Shown one piece after another: positions 1 to 13,077 of a stretch of 64,000 nucleotides of DNA. The notes below the pieces were generated by a model. That model had not been told where the DNA came from and made no database searches. It worked only from the letters and a program-made list of their open reading frames with translations. A program made the position numbers and the translations under genes. How positions within the stretch are numbered: the first letter of the stretch is position 1; every line of letters begins with the position of its first letter. This stretch comes from Aphidius gifuensis (lineage: Eukaryota > Arthropoda > Insecta > Hymenoptera > Braconidae), in contig NC_057788.1 of assembly GCF_014905175.1 (NCBI RefSeq), positions 21,794,154-21,858,153 of the forward strand, in the 5' to 3' direction.

Positions 1-452
1 AAAAATCAGAAATATATCTTTAACGGGTTAATAAAAAACTTGGTTATTTTTTTTTTTTTTAACTAGATATATATAAAAATTTATATATCAATAATTGACA
101 ATTTGCAGGCAAGCAAATTAAATTAATTACATAGTAAATTTGTAAAAAATTTTCAAGTAATTAGAAATTATTTTTTGACATTGACAATGACATGCTTATC
201 TGCCAAGCACTGCCAAGTGTAGAAAACTCTGGGGACTCTATTTTTCGTTGAATGATTGTATAAGTTTATCAATCGACATGCTCATCTGCATAAAATATTT
301 TAATTTATGTATGCTGACAAACAAACTGTTGCCTTATACTCCAAAACATTCAGACGTGGCGAATTATTTCATGTAGAGTATAAATTTATAACTGAGTGAA
401 TTTTGACTAAAACTTTAAGCATTGAAAATTGTAATTGATTATTATTTTAATC

Positions 453-3400
453 ATGATGCTAAGAAGACTTGAAAATACATTAGTTAATTTTCGGATATTA
501 TCGAGATCAATCACATCGATAATTGAATCGAAAGTGGATACCGAGTCAACGTTATACCAGGTTAGAATGTTTTATTTGATATTTTTAGTGTCTATAAAAA
601 TTAAAAGACGTGTTACCGTTAGAATTCTATCAACGAAAACAGTGGTCCAATAAACAAAAAAAAAGTTTCGTTTTTAAATTAGTAATATTTATGGAAAACG
701 AAAGGTCTTTCTAATTTTGAAAAATATATAATTTATGAAATAGTATTTTAATCTTTTTAGCTTTCTTATGGATTTGTTTAATTTTGTTTGATCCCTGACA
801 TTTTATTTGATGGTTCTATACTTAAAAAATTATTTCCCATTTACCATCAGGTATGAATAATTATAAACAATTCAATTTTAGATATTATGTAACGATATTA
901 ACAGATTTTTTTTAAATAAAATAAAAACAACCTTTGCTGGTTTAAAAAAAAAAAATTACATGTGAAAGTTTAATTATTATTTATTTATTTTTATTCGAAG
1001 ATATGTTGTCAAGGATCAATTGTAAAGTAGTATTTCCGCAAAACAATATTTTTTATTTTATTCATTGCTATTTTTATTTGAAAAAAATTGGAAAAACAAG
1101 TAGTGACCCTGACGGGATTCGAACTTACAAGTATTGCTTTCCGGGTATAACTGCCTTGACTGCTTGGCTGCAAGGACTCTATTTTTTTTTTTTAAGCTTA
1201 TTTCTAAACATAAAAAAAAAACTGTCATTCCATACATTAGAATGTTGATATTAATTTTTTTATATCAGAAAAATTATCATGACATGACAAAATTGGTTGA
1301 TAAACTTACGACAACTGTCGGAGAAATTGTCACTGGTGGTAATGAAAAATCACGTGAGAGCCATGTTGCAAAAGGCAAACTATTAGTTCGTGATAGAATT
1401 AATGTTTTGCTCGATGCTGAATCACCATTTTTAGAATTTTCACAATTGGCTGGATATGAAATGTATGGAAATGAAAAAATTCATGCTGGTGGAATTATAA
1501 CTGGCATAGGAAGAGTTCATGGGTAATGAGATTTTTAATTCTAATCATGATTATTATTGGTTTATTTTAATTTTTGATTATTTCAATTTTCATAGGAGAG
1601 AAGTTTTAATTGTTGCCAATGATGCCACTGTTAAAGGAGGAACATATTATCCAATAACAGTGAAGAAACAACTTCGAGCACAAGAAATTGCGAATGATAA
1701 TAATCTTCCATGTGTTTATTTGGTTGACAGTGGTGGTGCAAATTTGCCTCATCAAGCTGATGTATTTCCAGATAAAAATCATTTTGGTCAAACTTTTTTT
1801 AATCAGGTAATTTATTTCTATTTTTTAGCTATGCCTGATTTTATATCGAGCAGACATTTGTACAACTTTTTTTCAGGCAAAAATGAGTGCTAAAGGCATA
1901 TCACAAATTGCTGTTGTAATGGGTAGTTGTACTGCTGGTGGTGCCTATGTTCCAGCAATTGCAGATGAAAATATAATTGTTGATAAACAAGGAACAATTT
2001 TTTTGGCAGGTCCACCTTTAGTTAAAGCATCAACTGGAGAAGTAGTTTCAGCTGAAAATCTTGGTGGAGCTACTCTTCATTGTCAGTAAGGCATTTTTGA
2101 TATCAAATATCAACAAGAAATCTTTTATATATTACTAACTAAATTAATATTGAACTCGCTTTGATTTTTAGACAGTCAGGTGTTACAGATCATTTTGCTA
2201 TTGACGATGTACATAGTCTTCATATTGCACGAAATATAATTGAAATTTTAAAACCAAATAATTATCCAACTACAAATAATACAATTGAATATGGAATTGA
2301 AAATCCAAAGTATAATATAGATGATATTTATGGAATTGTTGGAACAGACTTGAAAAAAACATATGACGTCAAAGAAATTATTGCAAGGATTGTTGATGGA
2401 TCACGCTTCCATGAATTCAAAGCTGAATATGGACAAACACTTGTAACTGGTTTTGCTAAAATACATTCTTATTCAGTAGGAATTGTAGCAAATAATGGGG
2501 TATTATTTTCAGAAAGTGCATTAAAGGGTGCACATTTTGTTCAATTATGTGCTCAACGAAAAATACCAATTATTTTTCTACAAAATATTACAGGTTTATA
2601 TTTTTATCATATCAATATTTTTTTTTTATCTATCAAAAAACATTATAAGCAGTTTTAAAAAAAAATTTACTAACTCAAAATTACCAAAGTTTAGACTCAT
2701 CAATGATAGTGGCAAGATTTAGAATAAGTATCAGCTTTTGCAAAACTGTAGAGAAATAATTAGAGCTTGAAATTGAGATCATAATATAAGTTTCTGATAA
2801 AATTCCCGAATACTTTGTTTTCTAATACGTGTTTAAACAAAATTTTCGGTCACGTTCTATATCCCAGTACATGAACTGTACTTTTTTTTTCACTTTGAGT
2901 TATCGAATAAATACATTCTTCACATGTCGTCTCTGCTGATAATAAAACGTTTTTTTCGGGCAAAACGAAATACGAACATTTGCCTATTTATAAAAAATTG
3001 CTGGGCAGATTGATGAATGATTAAATAATTGATGATAATTTTTAGCTAGCCTTCGATCAACTTTCTAGCCATGCATCGTAAATTTAATCAAAATTGCTAA
3101 TGAGATATCTCAAAATTTTATTCATTATTAAAAACAATCGTGCAAGCATTAATGAAAAAATTTCAACAGGTTTTATGGTTGGCCGTGATGCTGAAATTGG
3201 TGGAATTGCTAAGAATGGTGCAAAAATGGTAACTGCTGTTGCTTGTGCTGAAGTTCCAAAAATTACAGTTGTCATAGGTGGATCTTATGGTGCAGGAAAT
3301 TACGGTGAGTTATTTATTTTTCTATCATTGATAAAATAAATTTTAAAAATTGAGAAAATATGAAATTTTTTAAACAGGTATGTGTGGACGATCATTTTCA

Positions 3401-3718
3401 CCTCGATTTATGTATACATGGCCAAATGCAAAAACTTCTGTCATGGGTGGAGAACAAGCAGCAGATGTATTATGTCAACTTGCTAAAGAAAAAAATATTC
3501 GAAGCAAAAAAAATTGGACAGAAGAAGATGAACTTAGTTTTAAAGAATCAATTATTCAACAATTTGATGTTGAGGGTAGTCCATACTATTCGAGTGCACG
3601 TTTATGGGATGATGGAGTCATTGATCCTGTTGATACTAGAAGTGTCCTTGCAATGAGTTTAGCAGCGTCACTCAATTCGCCAATTCCTCAAAGTAATTTT
3701 GGAGTTTTCAGAATGTAA
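453..3718 (+). CDS. MCCC2: Methylcrotonoyl-CoA carboxylase beta chain, mitochondrial (7 exons)
   Basis: Carboxyltransferase subunit of the biotin enzyme that carboxylates 3-methylcrotonyl-CoA in mitochondrial leucine breakdown; it works with the biotin-carrying alpha subunit, which is not in this window. Exons: 453-560, 1269-1522, 1596-1806, 1877-2085, 2172-2593, 3170-3304, 3378-3718; all junctions have GT..AG and phases join, giving 559 residues, close to the animal family length of about 560. Exon 1 (36 residues, Arg/Ser-rich, few acids) reads as a mitochondrial targeting peptide and ends in STLYQ, followed by KNYHDM as in animal orthologues. Acyl-CoA carboxyltransferase motifs are visible: GSCTAGGAYVP near residue 205 and GGSYGAGNYGMCGR near 437-450; the C terminus is FGVFRM. 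The start is the first of two adjacent ATGs (453, 456). Intron 5 (2594-3169) is the longest after intron 1 and shows no coding signal. Identification is firm. Confidence 0.95.
1101..1187 (-). repeat. Degenerate tRNA-like (SINE-like) fragment in MCCC2 intron 1
   Basis: On the minus strand this holds a Pol III B-box-like GTTCGAATCCC followed by GTCAGGGTCACTA. The T arm does not pair properly, so it is not a working tRNA. The tail GGGTCACTA recurs after GTTCGATTC at 44449-44470 on the other strand, which indicates a dispersed tRNA-derived repeat. Confidence 0.5.
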
Positions 3719-6651
3719 ATTTGTATCTACAAAATCTACCTGTATATACCCCAGGAGCATTTTTATTTTTTTCGTGTTAATTCAAAATTTATTTGGTTAA
3801 AAATTTATTTTAAAATGTACTTACAATTATATTTTTATCAATAAAGTTTCTTAAAATGTTTGCCTACATTTTTTAACTTCTGTGTCTTGGTCAATGTCAA
3901 ATATAAATGTTATTATTTTATTTTTCTCCAGAGAAATTAAAAGACATTTTTCCATAAAAAATCACATCCTTAATTTGGTATTATAAACATCATTGTTTCT
4001 CTCTCATGCACAAATAATAATCATACAAAATTCTTTAGTAAAAAAATGATAAAAATAATAATCATCTTTTTAATCTTGAAAAATAAAAAAAAAAAAAATA
4101 TAATATATTTAAAAAATTATGAAATAATCTTGAAATATATTTTTTTTTTATTAACATATTGATTATTTTTATATAATAGTTTTCAAAATTATATAATGTA
4201 TTATAATAATAATAAAATATTATTTTAAATAATACAAAATATCAATAATAAAATTGTCCAATTTAAATTGCAATTTAAATCAGTCAAAAATTTATTTATG
4301 GAAAATTCCAAGTGCATTGAAAGGATACAAGTGGAAGAAAAAAAAAAAAAAGTAAATAAATTCAGGAATTTTTTTTTCGAATTATATATGAAACAGGTTT
4401 TTTCCCTATATAACTAACAATTCCACCAGACATCAAATAACCAACGAATGTATACGTATGAATATCATTTTTTTCATGCTGATATATTATTATATTTTTT
4501 AGCAATATAATTTTACAATATAATAATTTTTATATTATAATTTTAATATGAAATTTTTAAAATATAATAAATATTTATATTATATTTTTAATTATTAATA
4601 CAAATAAAATAATGACTCGCTATTTAATGAAGAAAAAAATATATATATAAATATCTTATTCAACGAAGCAAAAAATATATGATGGAATACAATTACCATA
4701 TTCTTAATGGCTATGTGGGTCTTATCCCCACTTGTTAACTCAAGCCTTGTTGTAGAAAGTCTTGAAGTAAAATTAACGACAGCCCAATGGTGATTTCCAC
4801 TTCTACTAACGCCAGTACCTAAGCCATTCCACTTAAGGTTGGACAGGCATTTAATAATTTCTTAAACTTTTAAAATACAAAACAAAGAAATTTTTTTTTA
4901 TAAAAAAATATAAATAACACATAACATGAATAGAATTTTATTTTTTTCATGTATATTTTAATTAAACAATTGTGTTTCATGTGATTTTTTTTATAATATA
5001 TATTTTTTTTTTCAAGTGTTTATGGGTATTTTTGCAACAAGTGTGAGTATAATTGCCGGATAATAATTGTGGACAAATAATATCAATAATATATGTGAAC
5101 TCAGTAGCTTTAGTGAAGGAGTAGAGAAAACTTTTATTTAAATGAGATTTAAATTATAAAAAAACTGATTTCATTATTCATTGTTTTAATGTATAATATT
5201 TATAATAGCTAACTTCATACTCTAACAATTAGAAAGTCAATAAAAGTAATAAAACAAATACAATGAAATTATAAAGAAAAAAATATAGATTACAATTTTA
5301 TTGCATTAATAAATAAAAACTGTATGATATTTTCGTAATCAAATTTATTAAATGCAAAAATTAATTCATTCTTAGATCATTGGAACATTCCAAACTTTCT
5401 ATATTGATTGACAAATATATTTAATATACCGAAAAATTATTATTTATTTTTTTCAAGTAAATAACTATACTGCTTATACATCGAGACACAAAATTACAAT
5501 CAGTAGTTTAGCAACGAACCATACACTCTCTTTTGAATATCATATTCATTTGACATTTTTAAACAGCCAGATGGTAAGCAGATAATTCACCGCCATTACA
5601 GTTATTTCTCAATCAGTCAGTAAAATAAAAAAATAAAATTATTTTTCAATGTTAATGCACGAAAAATATATATAGTAAAACGAAATTTTATTTTTATAAA
5701 TTAAATGAATATTCTGTAGATGAAAAAGAAAATGTTTATAGATGAATTAAATTATTTCAATGCATATCATATATTTAATTTTTAAAAATTAAAATATTTG
5801 ATTAAAACTTTTCAATTGCGTCATTATTTTTTTATTCACGTATCATCTGTTGAGGCAGTTTTTTTTTTGGAATTTTTTTTGTGGAATAGCATTGTGAATA
5901 TTCGAATAAGTAAAAGCACAAAATGGGCACTGTGATTCCGTGACACCAGCTACCAAATTTCTTGCACTGTAACGTTGTCATTGTGCAACATTGCAACAAT
6001 TGCGTGTAATAATAATAATAATAATAATTTTCAATGTTATTTTTTTATTATTTTGAAATTATTATTGAACATAGAGTTAGTGATCTATGAAAGAATTTAA
6101 ATTAAAAATATTTAGCGAAAGAGTGTAATAGTGATGTGCAAAAATCAATTACAGAATATATGTATCAATAAAATTACACAGTGAATTGAGACTTAATTTT
6201 GCACTAATTTTTTGCCAAGTATTAGTCTCACAAAAACCTTGAGTGCGTGTATCGTATTAGTTAGATAGAACTGGTTAGCGAAAATAAGTTTGAAGGTACA
6301 ATATTCGTCACCGGGGAGGCGAAGACAAGTCGAAGGTGATGTGAGTCGTCACGCACTTGTTAAACAATTCATACTGAGTTTAATATTTCCCCACAACCAC
6401 TAAGTATATTTCTTTGCAAAGCTTTTATAGTGGAAATTTGGAGAAAAGAAATAGCTGCAAAAAGTAACATCTCATATCAACATCTGTGTGAGAAATAAAC
6501 ACTTTCCCCAAGTTTTTAATAGATCTGATATAGTAGTGATCAATAAATAAAAATTTAAATTCTTTACAAGCGACTCAAAAAGTTTACCTAAAGATACTCT
6601 AAGAAAATTAAAAAATATATTTTTCTTTAATTTTTATTTAGATCCTTAAAA
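3719..6651. other. Intergenic: AT-rich spacer with one GC-richer island and the 5' region of the CBM14 gene
   Basis: Mostly homopolymer and AT-rich sequence. A GC-richer island at about 4685-4850 has an open minus-strand frame (stop codon at 4595-4597), treated as a finding. 6006-6028 is an (AAT)n microsatellite. The last 700 bases are probably promoter and 5' UTR of the next gene, with a plausible acceptor (tttatttag) at about 6633-6641 just before its ATG. No other gene is supported. Confidence 0.5.
3840..3845 (+). terminator. AATAAA polyadenylation signal of MCCC2
   Basis: Canonical AATAAA hexamer 122 bases past the MCCC2 stop codon, followed by T-rich sequence. It is the first such hexamer downstream of the gene, so it is the likely cleavage signal, although AATAAA is common by chance in DNA this AT-rich. 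Confidence 0.5.
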
Positions 6652-9588
6652 ATGCTGCCGAAGAAATCTTTGCTGCTGATATCGTACGGTAAATATTATA
6701 CTTGTAATAAAGCAAACGATTTTAGAAAAATTGTCAAAAAAAAATCATATATTTTCATACTTCCAACTATATTGCCTCATGTATATATAATATTTTTAGG
6801 AATACTATTAGTCTTGACAGTATCAAATGCTTTGAAAGGATCAAGAACTAAAGTAAAAGTAACAACAACCAGCACAACTACAACTGAGGTACCCGAGGAA
6901 GAAGAAGAGATCAACGATGGAGACAATATTGACGAGGTAGATATTTATCAAAAAAACCGATCAAAAAAATTTAACAAGCGAAAGTAGAAAAAAAGAATAG
7001 TCCCAATTAAATTATCATTTAAATTATTGAACTTTTATTAATAGGTATCAACAATTGCCAACGAAATAAATGGTACAACCAAACGCACTCTCACTGGTAT
7101 TCCACAAATTGATTATGTTTGGGATCCTAATTTGCCAAGAGAATTGAATGGATATAATTTAAGTGAATATCCATTTTATAATAGTATTCCAGCAGATATT
7201 AAATTTGCGTGTGACGGGCTTCATGATGGATTTTACGCAAGTGTTCCACATAAATGCCAGGTAATATTATTTTAATGATTATTTAAGTTAAAAAACTAGT
7301 CAGATGAATTTAGCATAGTAATTCCAGATAGAAACTTATAATAAAAAGCATTTTAATTATTATTTTTTCAGGTGTATCATCATTGTCTTTTTGGAACACG
7401 CTACGATTTTCTATGCGCAAATTTTACAGCATTTGATCAAAAAAATTTCATTTGTCATTTTGTATCAGAAGTTGATTGTGTTAATTCAAAAAAATACTGG
7501 TATCGTAATGATGTTCTTTATCAAGCTGCCTCAACAACAACATCATCAACAACAACAACGACAACTTTAGCACCAACAACTGTAAAAACACAAGTTACTA
7601 CACCAACAAATCAAGTAACAATAGCATCAATGGAAGGCTCACGACCATATCGTCGAAGAAGACCTTACAGAAGGCGACCATCTTATGATTATTATGAAGA
7701 AGAATATTACGATGACGAGTATGAACAACCAAGAATGCGTACTAATTATGAAAGACGTAATAATCATGAATATGATGATCGAACTTATATGAGGGAACGT
7801 GAACGTGATCATAATCGTGATAGAAATCAAGATTTTCAAGATCGAGATCGAGACAGAAATAATCGAGATCGTGATATTCCCCGAAGAGAGCCAGCAAGAG
7901 ATTACAAAGATTTCGGGTCCAATGTTCCAAATGAGAGGTTTTCAAATCGAAACACTAGGAAAGAATTTTCAAGCAATGCTCGACCAATTAAAGATTTTGG
8001 ACGAGCTCCAGTTACAGTCCCATCACAAGAAAAAAAGTAATTTGAAAATTATTATTTTAATGATGCTTTATTTCTCATGGCACAAGCTAATAAATATTGA
8101 TTACTTTTTTAATTATAGAAATGACTACGATGAAGAGGAACCAATAGTTGGAAGCTCTGATTCTTCAAATAAACCTACAGCTCCAAATACATCTGTCTAT
8201 TCAAGACCAAGAATACCATCAAAAATACGAAGACCAGTTCCTTTATCAGAAAAAGACAGATTTGCATACAAAACGACTCAACTGTTATCATCTGGCAAGT
8301 CAATTATTTTCTATCTAAAATTTGTCTTGATGAGTTGATTTTATTTCTAATAATTGTAATATTTTAGATACTCGAAAAACAACCACTGAACCAGCAGTTC
8401 CATCAACACCATCAATGGATGATTATGATGAAGATGGCATAGAAGAAATGCCTGTACGTCGACCAATGAGACAACGAAAACCTTATCGTGATCATGAACG
8501 TAATCATCGTGATCGAATTTATTCATCACGTGATGGAGAACGTGAAGTGCGACCCAGGTAAGGTAACGTACACAACTCAAAGAATAAAGCCACATGAAAA
8601 AAAAAAAAGTTGCTATCAAATATTATATTATGATTTTACTTTTGTCTCTTATATCTTGTAGCTCATGATTTATGACTTATGACTCATATGCCAAATTATG
8701 TCTAGGAATTTATTGCTCACACAGTCTGATATAACAAAAGCCATTCATAGCTACATCTAATATAATATCTGGCTTATTAAAATTTTCACAATGCATATAC
8801 ATATAAAATTTTATATTACAAAACATAATTGATCAATATTATTATGATATAAAACCTTATATTAAGACTGATATATTAATTTTTATTTTAGAAGGATTCA
8901 ATACAATGCAAAAAATGGTAATGAAAGAAGTCCCACGGCTTATTCTGATCAATCACGTAATTATCCAGATATTATTCATGGCAACAATAATGGATCTTTA
9001 TCTTATAACGAAGAAGAACTCGAATTAATTCCTAAAACTTCTCCAAGTCTTCCTAATTTTGTAAGAGAAATTCAAGAACAAGAAAGTGTAGATCGTTCTT
9101 CAGTTTCAACTAATTTAAACACATCTTTTGTTATTCCAAAATCTCAACATCTACAAGATGAAAGAACAACAAAAACAAAAATTCAACAAAATCAATATAA
9201 TATTAATAATAATAATGATAATTATAATATTAATAATTACAATAATGATAATAATAATAGTAATAAAGATTGCCCTGATCATGAAAATAACAATGATAGC
9301 CATTATGATTATCGTGATATCATCGAGAATGCAAAACAATCTCAGGATAATAAAAACTCTGATGAATCACAAAATGAGTCACTTATTTTTGATGATCAAT
9401 ATGTACAGAGAAATAATAAACGATCAGGTATTAAAAAAACATTTCTTCCATCACGAGGAAGATACAATAGTCCAAGAGGTTTATGCCTTGTAGGTGGAAA
9501 AGCAAGTGAACATGATAATTCAATATTATTAGCTAGAAAAAAAAAAGAATCAACTCCAAATTATATACCTTTTATTGAATCACGATAA
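6652..9588 (+). CDS. Secreted chitin-binding (CBM14) protein with long low-complexity tail
   Basis: Probable extracellular cuticle or matrix protein that binds chitin. Exons: 6652-6688, 6800-6936, 7045-7260, 7372-8036, 8119-8294, 8368-8557, 8892-9588; phases join to give 705 residues. Residues 1 to about 24 form a signal peptide (hydrophobic core ILLVLTVSNA, created by the first splice). One peritrophin-A/CBM14 domain lies at about 112-166 with its six cysteines: FACDG..KCQ in exon 3 and YHHCLFGTRYDFLCANF..C..C in exon 4. The rest is not globular: Thr-rich stretches, an Arg/Asp/Tyr-rich block in exon 4, and an Asn-rich block in the last exon. The fifth intron starts with GC instead of GT (8295). 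It resembles single-CBM14 arthropod proteins with disordered tails; I do not recognise a named orthologue. The domain call is solid; exact function is unknown. Confidence 0.85.
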
Positions 9589-11082
9589 ATTTCTTTTTTT
9601 AATTACTAAAGTTTGATTGTTAAAATTCTGATTAAATATATTTTATAATTAGAGTGCTGAATTAAACATTCTTCAGCAAAAATATTGATAAAAAGTTATT
9701 TTAAAATTGTAATGAAAATTAAAAATTAAAAATTTTCAACGTGAAAATCAAGGATTATTTGTGTAAACAAAAATAATATCAGAACAAAAAGTAAAAACCT
9801 TGTTCATCATTTATAAACTCATGTACTTTGATCAGTCATAAACGAGATTTTTTTTTTATCAAACTTTAAAGTTATAATTGGAGGTTTATTGTTTTACTCC
9901 TATCAAGTGACAAATTATTATGTGAATGCTAAAAATAGTCTACGGAAAACCTTGAAGTTTGATAGAAACTAGTATATAATTCTTCCAGTTATTTTATGAA
10001 TATTATTTTTATTATTTTATAACTTTTTAAACGTCATTCAAAATCAATGAAAATGTGTAATCATGTTGTAAAACGTGTCTAAACGTGATTAAATCTAATA
10101 TGTTTTGCTAGACTTATTAATTTGTTCTGTACATAAATTTCAACAGTTTTGTAGTTACGTTAGATAAACAAAAAAAAAAAAAACAATTTGTCATTTACTG
10201 ATTTTTTTTTATTTCATTTCAATCTTTTTTATCGTACGATCACGTAAAGAACTTTTTTTTTTTTTTGTGGAAAATACTCCATGCTAGTTAATAGTTCTAA
10301 ATTTAGAGTTATTTTTAACGAAAAATGTTTTAGAATTACAAGCCCATGTTATTATATTCACTTTATTTTATATAATGATAATATATTTAAGTTTTGTACA
10401 TGATAAAATGAAGTATACATTCATTAAATAAATATGTGATCGTTCATAAAATTTTAATTGTACTATTGAACTTGATAATTTACTAATGATTTTATTTGAT
10501 CTTCAGCCACTACAACTATCAATCAAAAGGTCTGCAATCTAGTGATGATTAAATAAAGTTTGAATTTTAATTATTACGAGACACAATAGGATCTTCTTTA
10601 ATTTTTTTTCCACTAGAGTCTAACGGTAAATGTACACAAGTTTATTTTTTATTTCAAATGTATTCACTAATATCGAACAATTTATATATCTATTTTTTTT
10701 TTTGCAGCTCATATTTCTCACAGCTGAAATGTTTATTTGCCAATATTCTACTAAAAAATTTATGTGAGAATTCAACACGTGAACGTTTTGTTTTGCAAGT
10801 GAGGAGTCGAAAAATAAAACAAAATATAAACATGGACCAAGTAAACCTATTTGCATACGATATTATTTGAATTATATATTGTACTTTGTGGTAACTAATA
10901 TCGGTCGATACTTTTAATACTATATTATGCAAAAAAAAAATACTCAATTTTTTATAGCTCATGGGGAGAGTTTTGATTTGTACATATAAATATTTAATAT
11001 TGACTAAGTGCATTTGTAGACATAAATCTTGGCACGAAAAATATTTTTCAATTTATAATAAATTATTATTTGAGTCATTGCA
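9589..11082. other. Intergenic: 3' UTR of the CBM14 gene and upstream region of the odorant receptor
   Basis: AT-rich, with several AATAAA hexamers (for example near 10426 and 10548) that could end the CBM14 transcript. Short open frames around 10620-10870 lack coding character. No gene is supported. Confidence 0.4.
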
Positions 11083-12831
11083 ATGAAAGATATTATGAAC
11101 AAAAATATCAAGCTTACACAAATTAATTATTTTTGGAGTTTTACTAAAATACTCTTAAAAGTAGTTGCCATTTGGCCGGTTACAAAGAATAATTTGACCC
11201 ATAAGAAATATATAGATTCAATTCATTTTTTTAGTGTTAGTTTTTCAGCTCTTTTGCAATTTATTTTGATGGGTATAATGTGTTTAAAATTAACGGATTT
11301 TAATTCAGCAGCTGAAAGTATTGGACCGATGGTAAAACAACAATACAATAAGAATATTTTTAATATTAAAAGATTTTTTCGATTCGAAAATTTTAGTAAG
11401 AAAAATGCTTGGCCCATGTTGAGAATTTTTTAAAGACAAGCTGGACACTGTCTTGCATTGCCTGACAAAATTTACAAAATCTACCAATGCGTTTTCTTCG
11501 GGAAATTTTTTTATAAAAATAAAAAATTTCGAATAAAATTTAATCGAATAAGTTTACAATTATTTTATAATGTTACTTTGAAAATTTTAATTTATGTAAA
11601 CATATTTTTTTTAGATGCAGTTAATAATATCATTTGGAAAATTATGTATCTATCGATCACACAAAAAAAATTTAGCTAAATTATCTATTAAACTAGAATA
11701 TTGTTTAGAAAATTTAGATAAAAATTCAATAACAAATATTTATTTTAAAAGTTATATGAAATTAGCAAGTTTCATATGTTTTGGATTTTATGGAATAGCA
11801 ATATTTTTATCAATTGGATATCTTGCTGGTCCTTTATTAGAAGAAAATCGAACTTTACCATTCAATGTTTATTATCCTTGGGATTGGAAACATTCAAGAA
11901 TTTTTTACGCTATTTCTTATGTACATGAAATTATTATAACTGTTGTTTTGGGTTGCACTAGTGCAAGTGAATTTTCATATGTTTGGTGTATATTATATTG
12001 TTGTGCAAGATTCAAAGAAATTCATCAAAAACTTGTATCAATTCCTAACGATAACAATAACAAGAATACGCAAAAATTTTTGTCTTCAATTGTCAAGTTT
12101 CACGAAGATGTTCTTTGGTAATTTTAATATTATAAATATCAAAAAATATATAAAACGATTAACAGAGCTTATTTATTACAGTGATATTTCAATGATTAAT
12201 AAATCTTATACATATATTGTTATGTTGATTTTTTTAGCAGTAGTTATTGCTATTGTTTGTGCTGGTTTAGCTGTATCAAGTGTAATTTATTTTTATTTAT
12301 AAATTAATATTTAAATTGTTATAATATATTTGTATTTTACAGGCAAACTCATCATTAGTTGATGCAATGTTATTTATTATCTTGGCAGTGTACTATGCTC
12401 AGCAATTATTTTTTTACTATTTTTTGGGTGAAACAATAGCTTCTGAAGTAAGTTTAAAATTTTATAAAGACTTTAAAGTAGTTGCTTGAAAAGCAATGAT
12501 CGCGAGTTCGATTCTCCTTCAAGACTAACAATTCGTTATTTTTGTTTTAGGCAGAAAAAGTTGCTTCAGCAGCATACAGTAGTAATTGGGAATCTTTGCA
12601 AATTAAACATCAAAAAACAATTATGTTTATAATAGCAAGAAGTAATGCACCATTAAAAATTTTTGCAGGGAATTTAATTCCTTTAAGATTGGAAAGCTAC
12701 ATGTCCGTAAGTCATTCATTAATTTAATTCTATATATACAATGTAAAATTGAATAAATAATTTTATTCTTTATCAAGTTTTTAGTTACTACAGGATCTTA
12801 CTTCACCTCAGTAAAAGCTATAACAGATTAA
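11083..12831 (+). CDS. Insect odorant receptor (7tm_6 family), 6 exons
   Basis: Seven-transmembrane, inverted-topology odorant receptor that would form a ligand-gated channel with Orco in olfactory neuron dendrites. Exons: 11083-11331, 11615-12117, 12182-12281, 12343-12447, 12551-12706, 12778-12831; all phases join, giving 388 residues, typical of the family. Visible landmarks: N-terminal ILLKVVAIWPV, a hydrophobic helix after IDSIHFF, a long helix near YYPWDW, and the diagnostic C-terminal region with YYFLGETIASEAEKVASAAYSSNW and a short last exon ending SYFTSVKAITD. Several family members have the same small 3' exons with phase-0 introns. The start is the first ATG in frame; a second Met lies four codons on. 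No internal stop, so it looks functional. Ligand unknown. Intron 4 holds a tRNA-like fragment. Confidence 0.88.
12478..12530 (+). repeat. Degenerate tRNA-like fragment in odorant receptor intron 4
   Basis: Contains an anticodon-arm-like stem (TTGCT TGAAA AGCAA) and GAGTTCGATTCTCC, a B-box-like T-loop. It resembles a tRNA 3' half without an acceptor stem, like the other copies in this window. Confidence 0.4.
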
Positions 12832-13077
12832 AAATCAAGATTTTTTAAAAAGATATAATGCCAGAAAAAATAAAATATATAAAATGATTTTGAAATAATA
12901 AATTTAATTAGATATTTAATACAAAATTTTTTTCGTAATCAGTATTATTACTATTATTTTAGCAAAAATATTTCTCCAGATTAACCATCATTTTTTTGTA
13001 ATTCATTATAATTACTATAATTTAATTCAATAAACATCAGCGCTGTCGAAATTATTATTTTATATTTATAAATTTTT

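Noticed and set aside
1101..1187. Possible tRNA gene on the minus strand
   Set aside because: The B box is good, but the T stem has mismatches and there is no acceptor stem or D arm, so only a repeat fragment is reported.
9128..9493. 121-codon frame rich in Ile and Met
   Set aside because: Frame shadow of the Asn-rich last exon of the chitin-binding gene.
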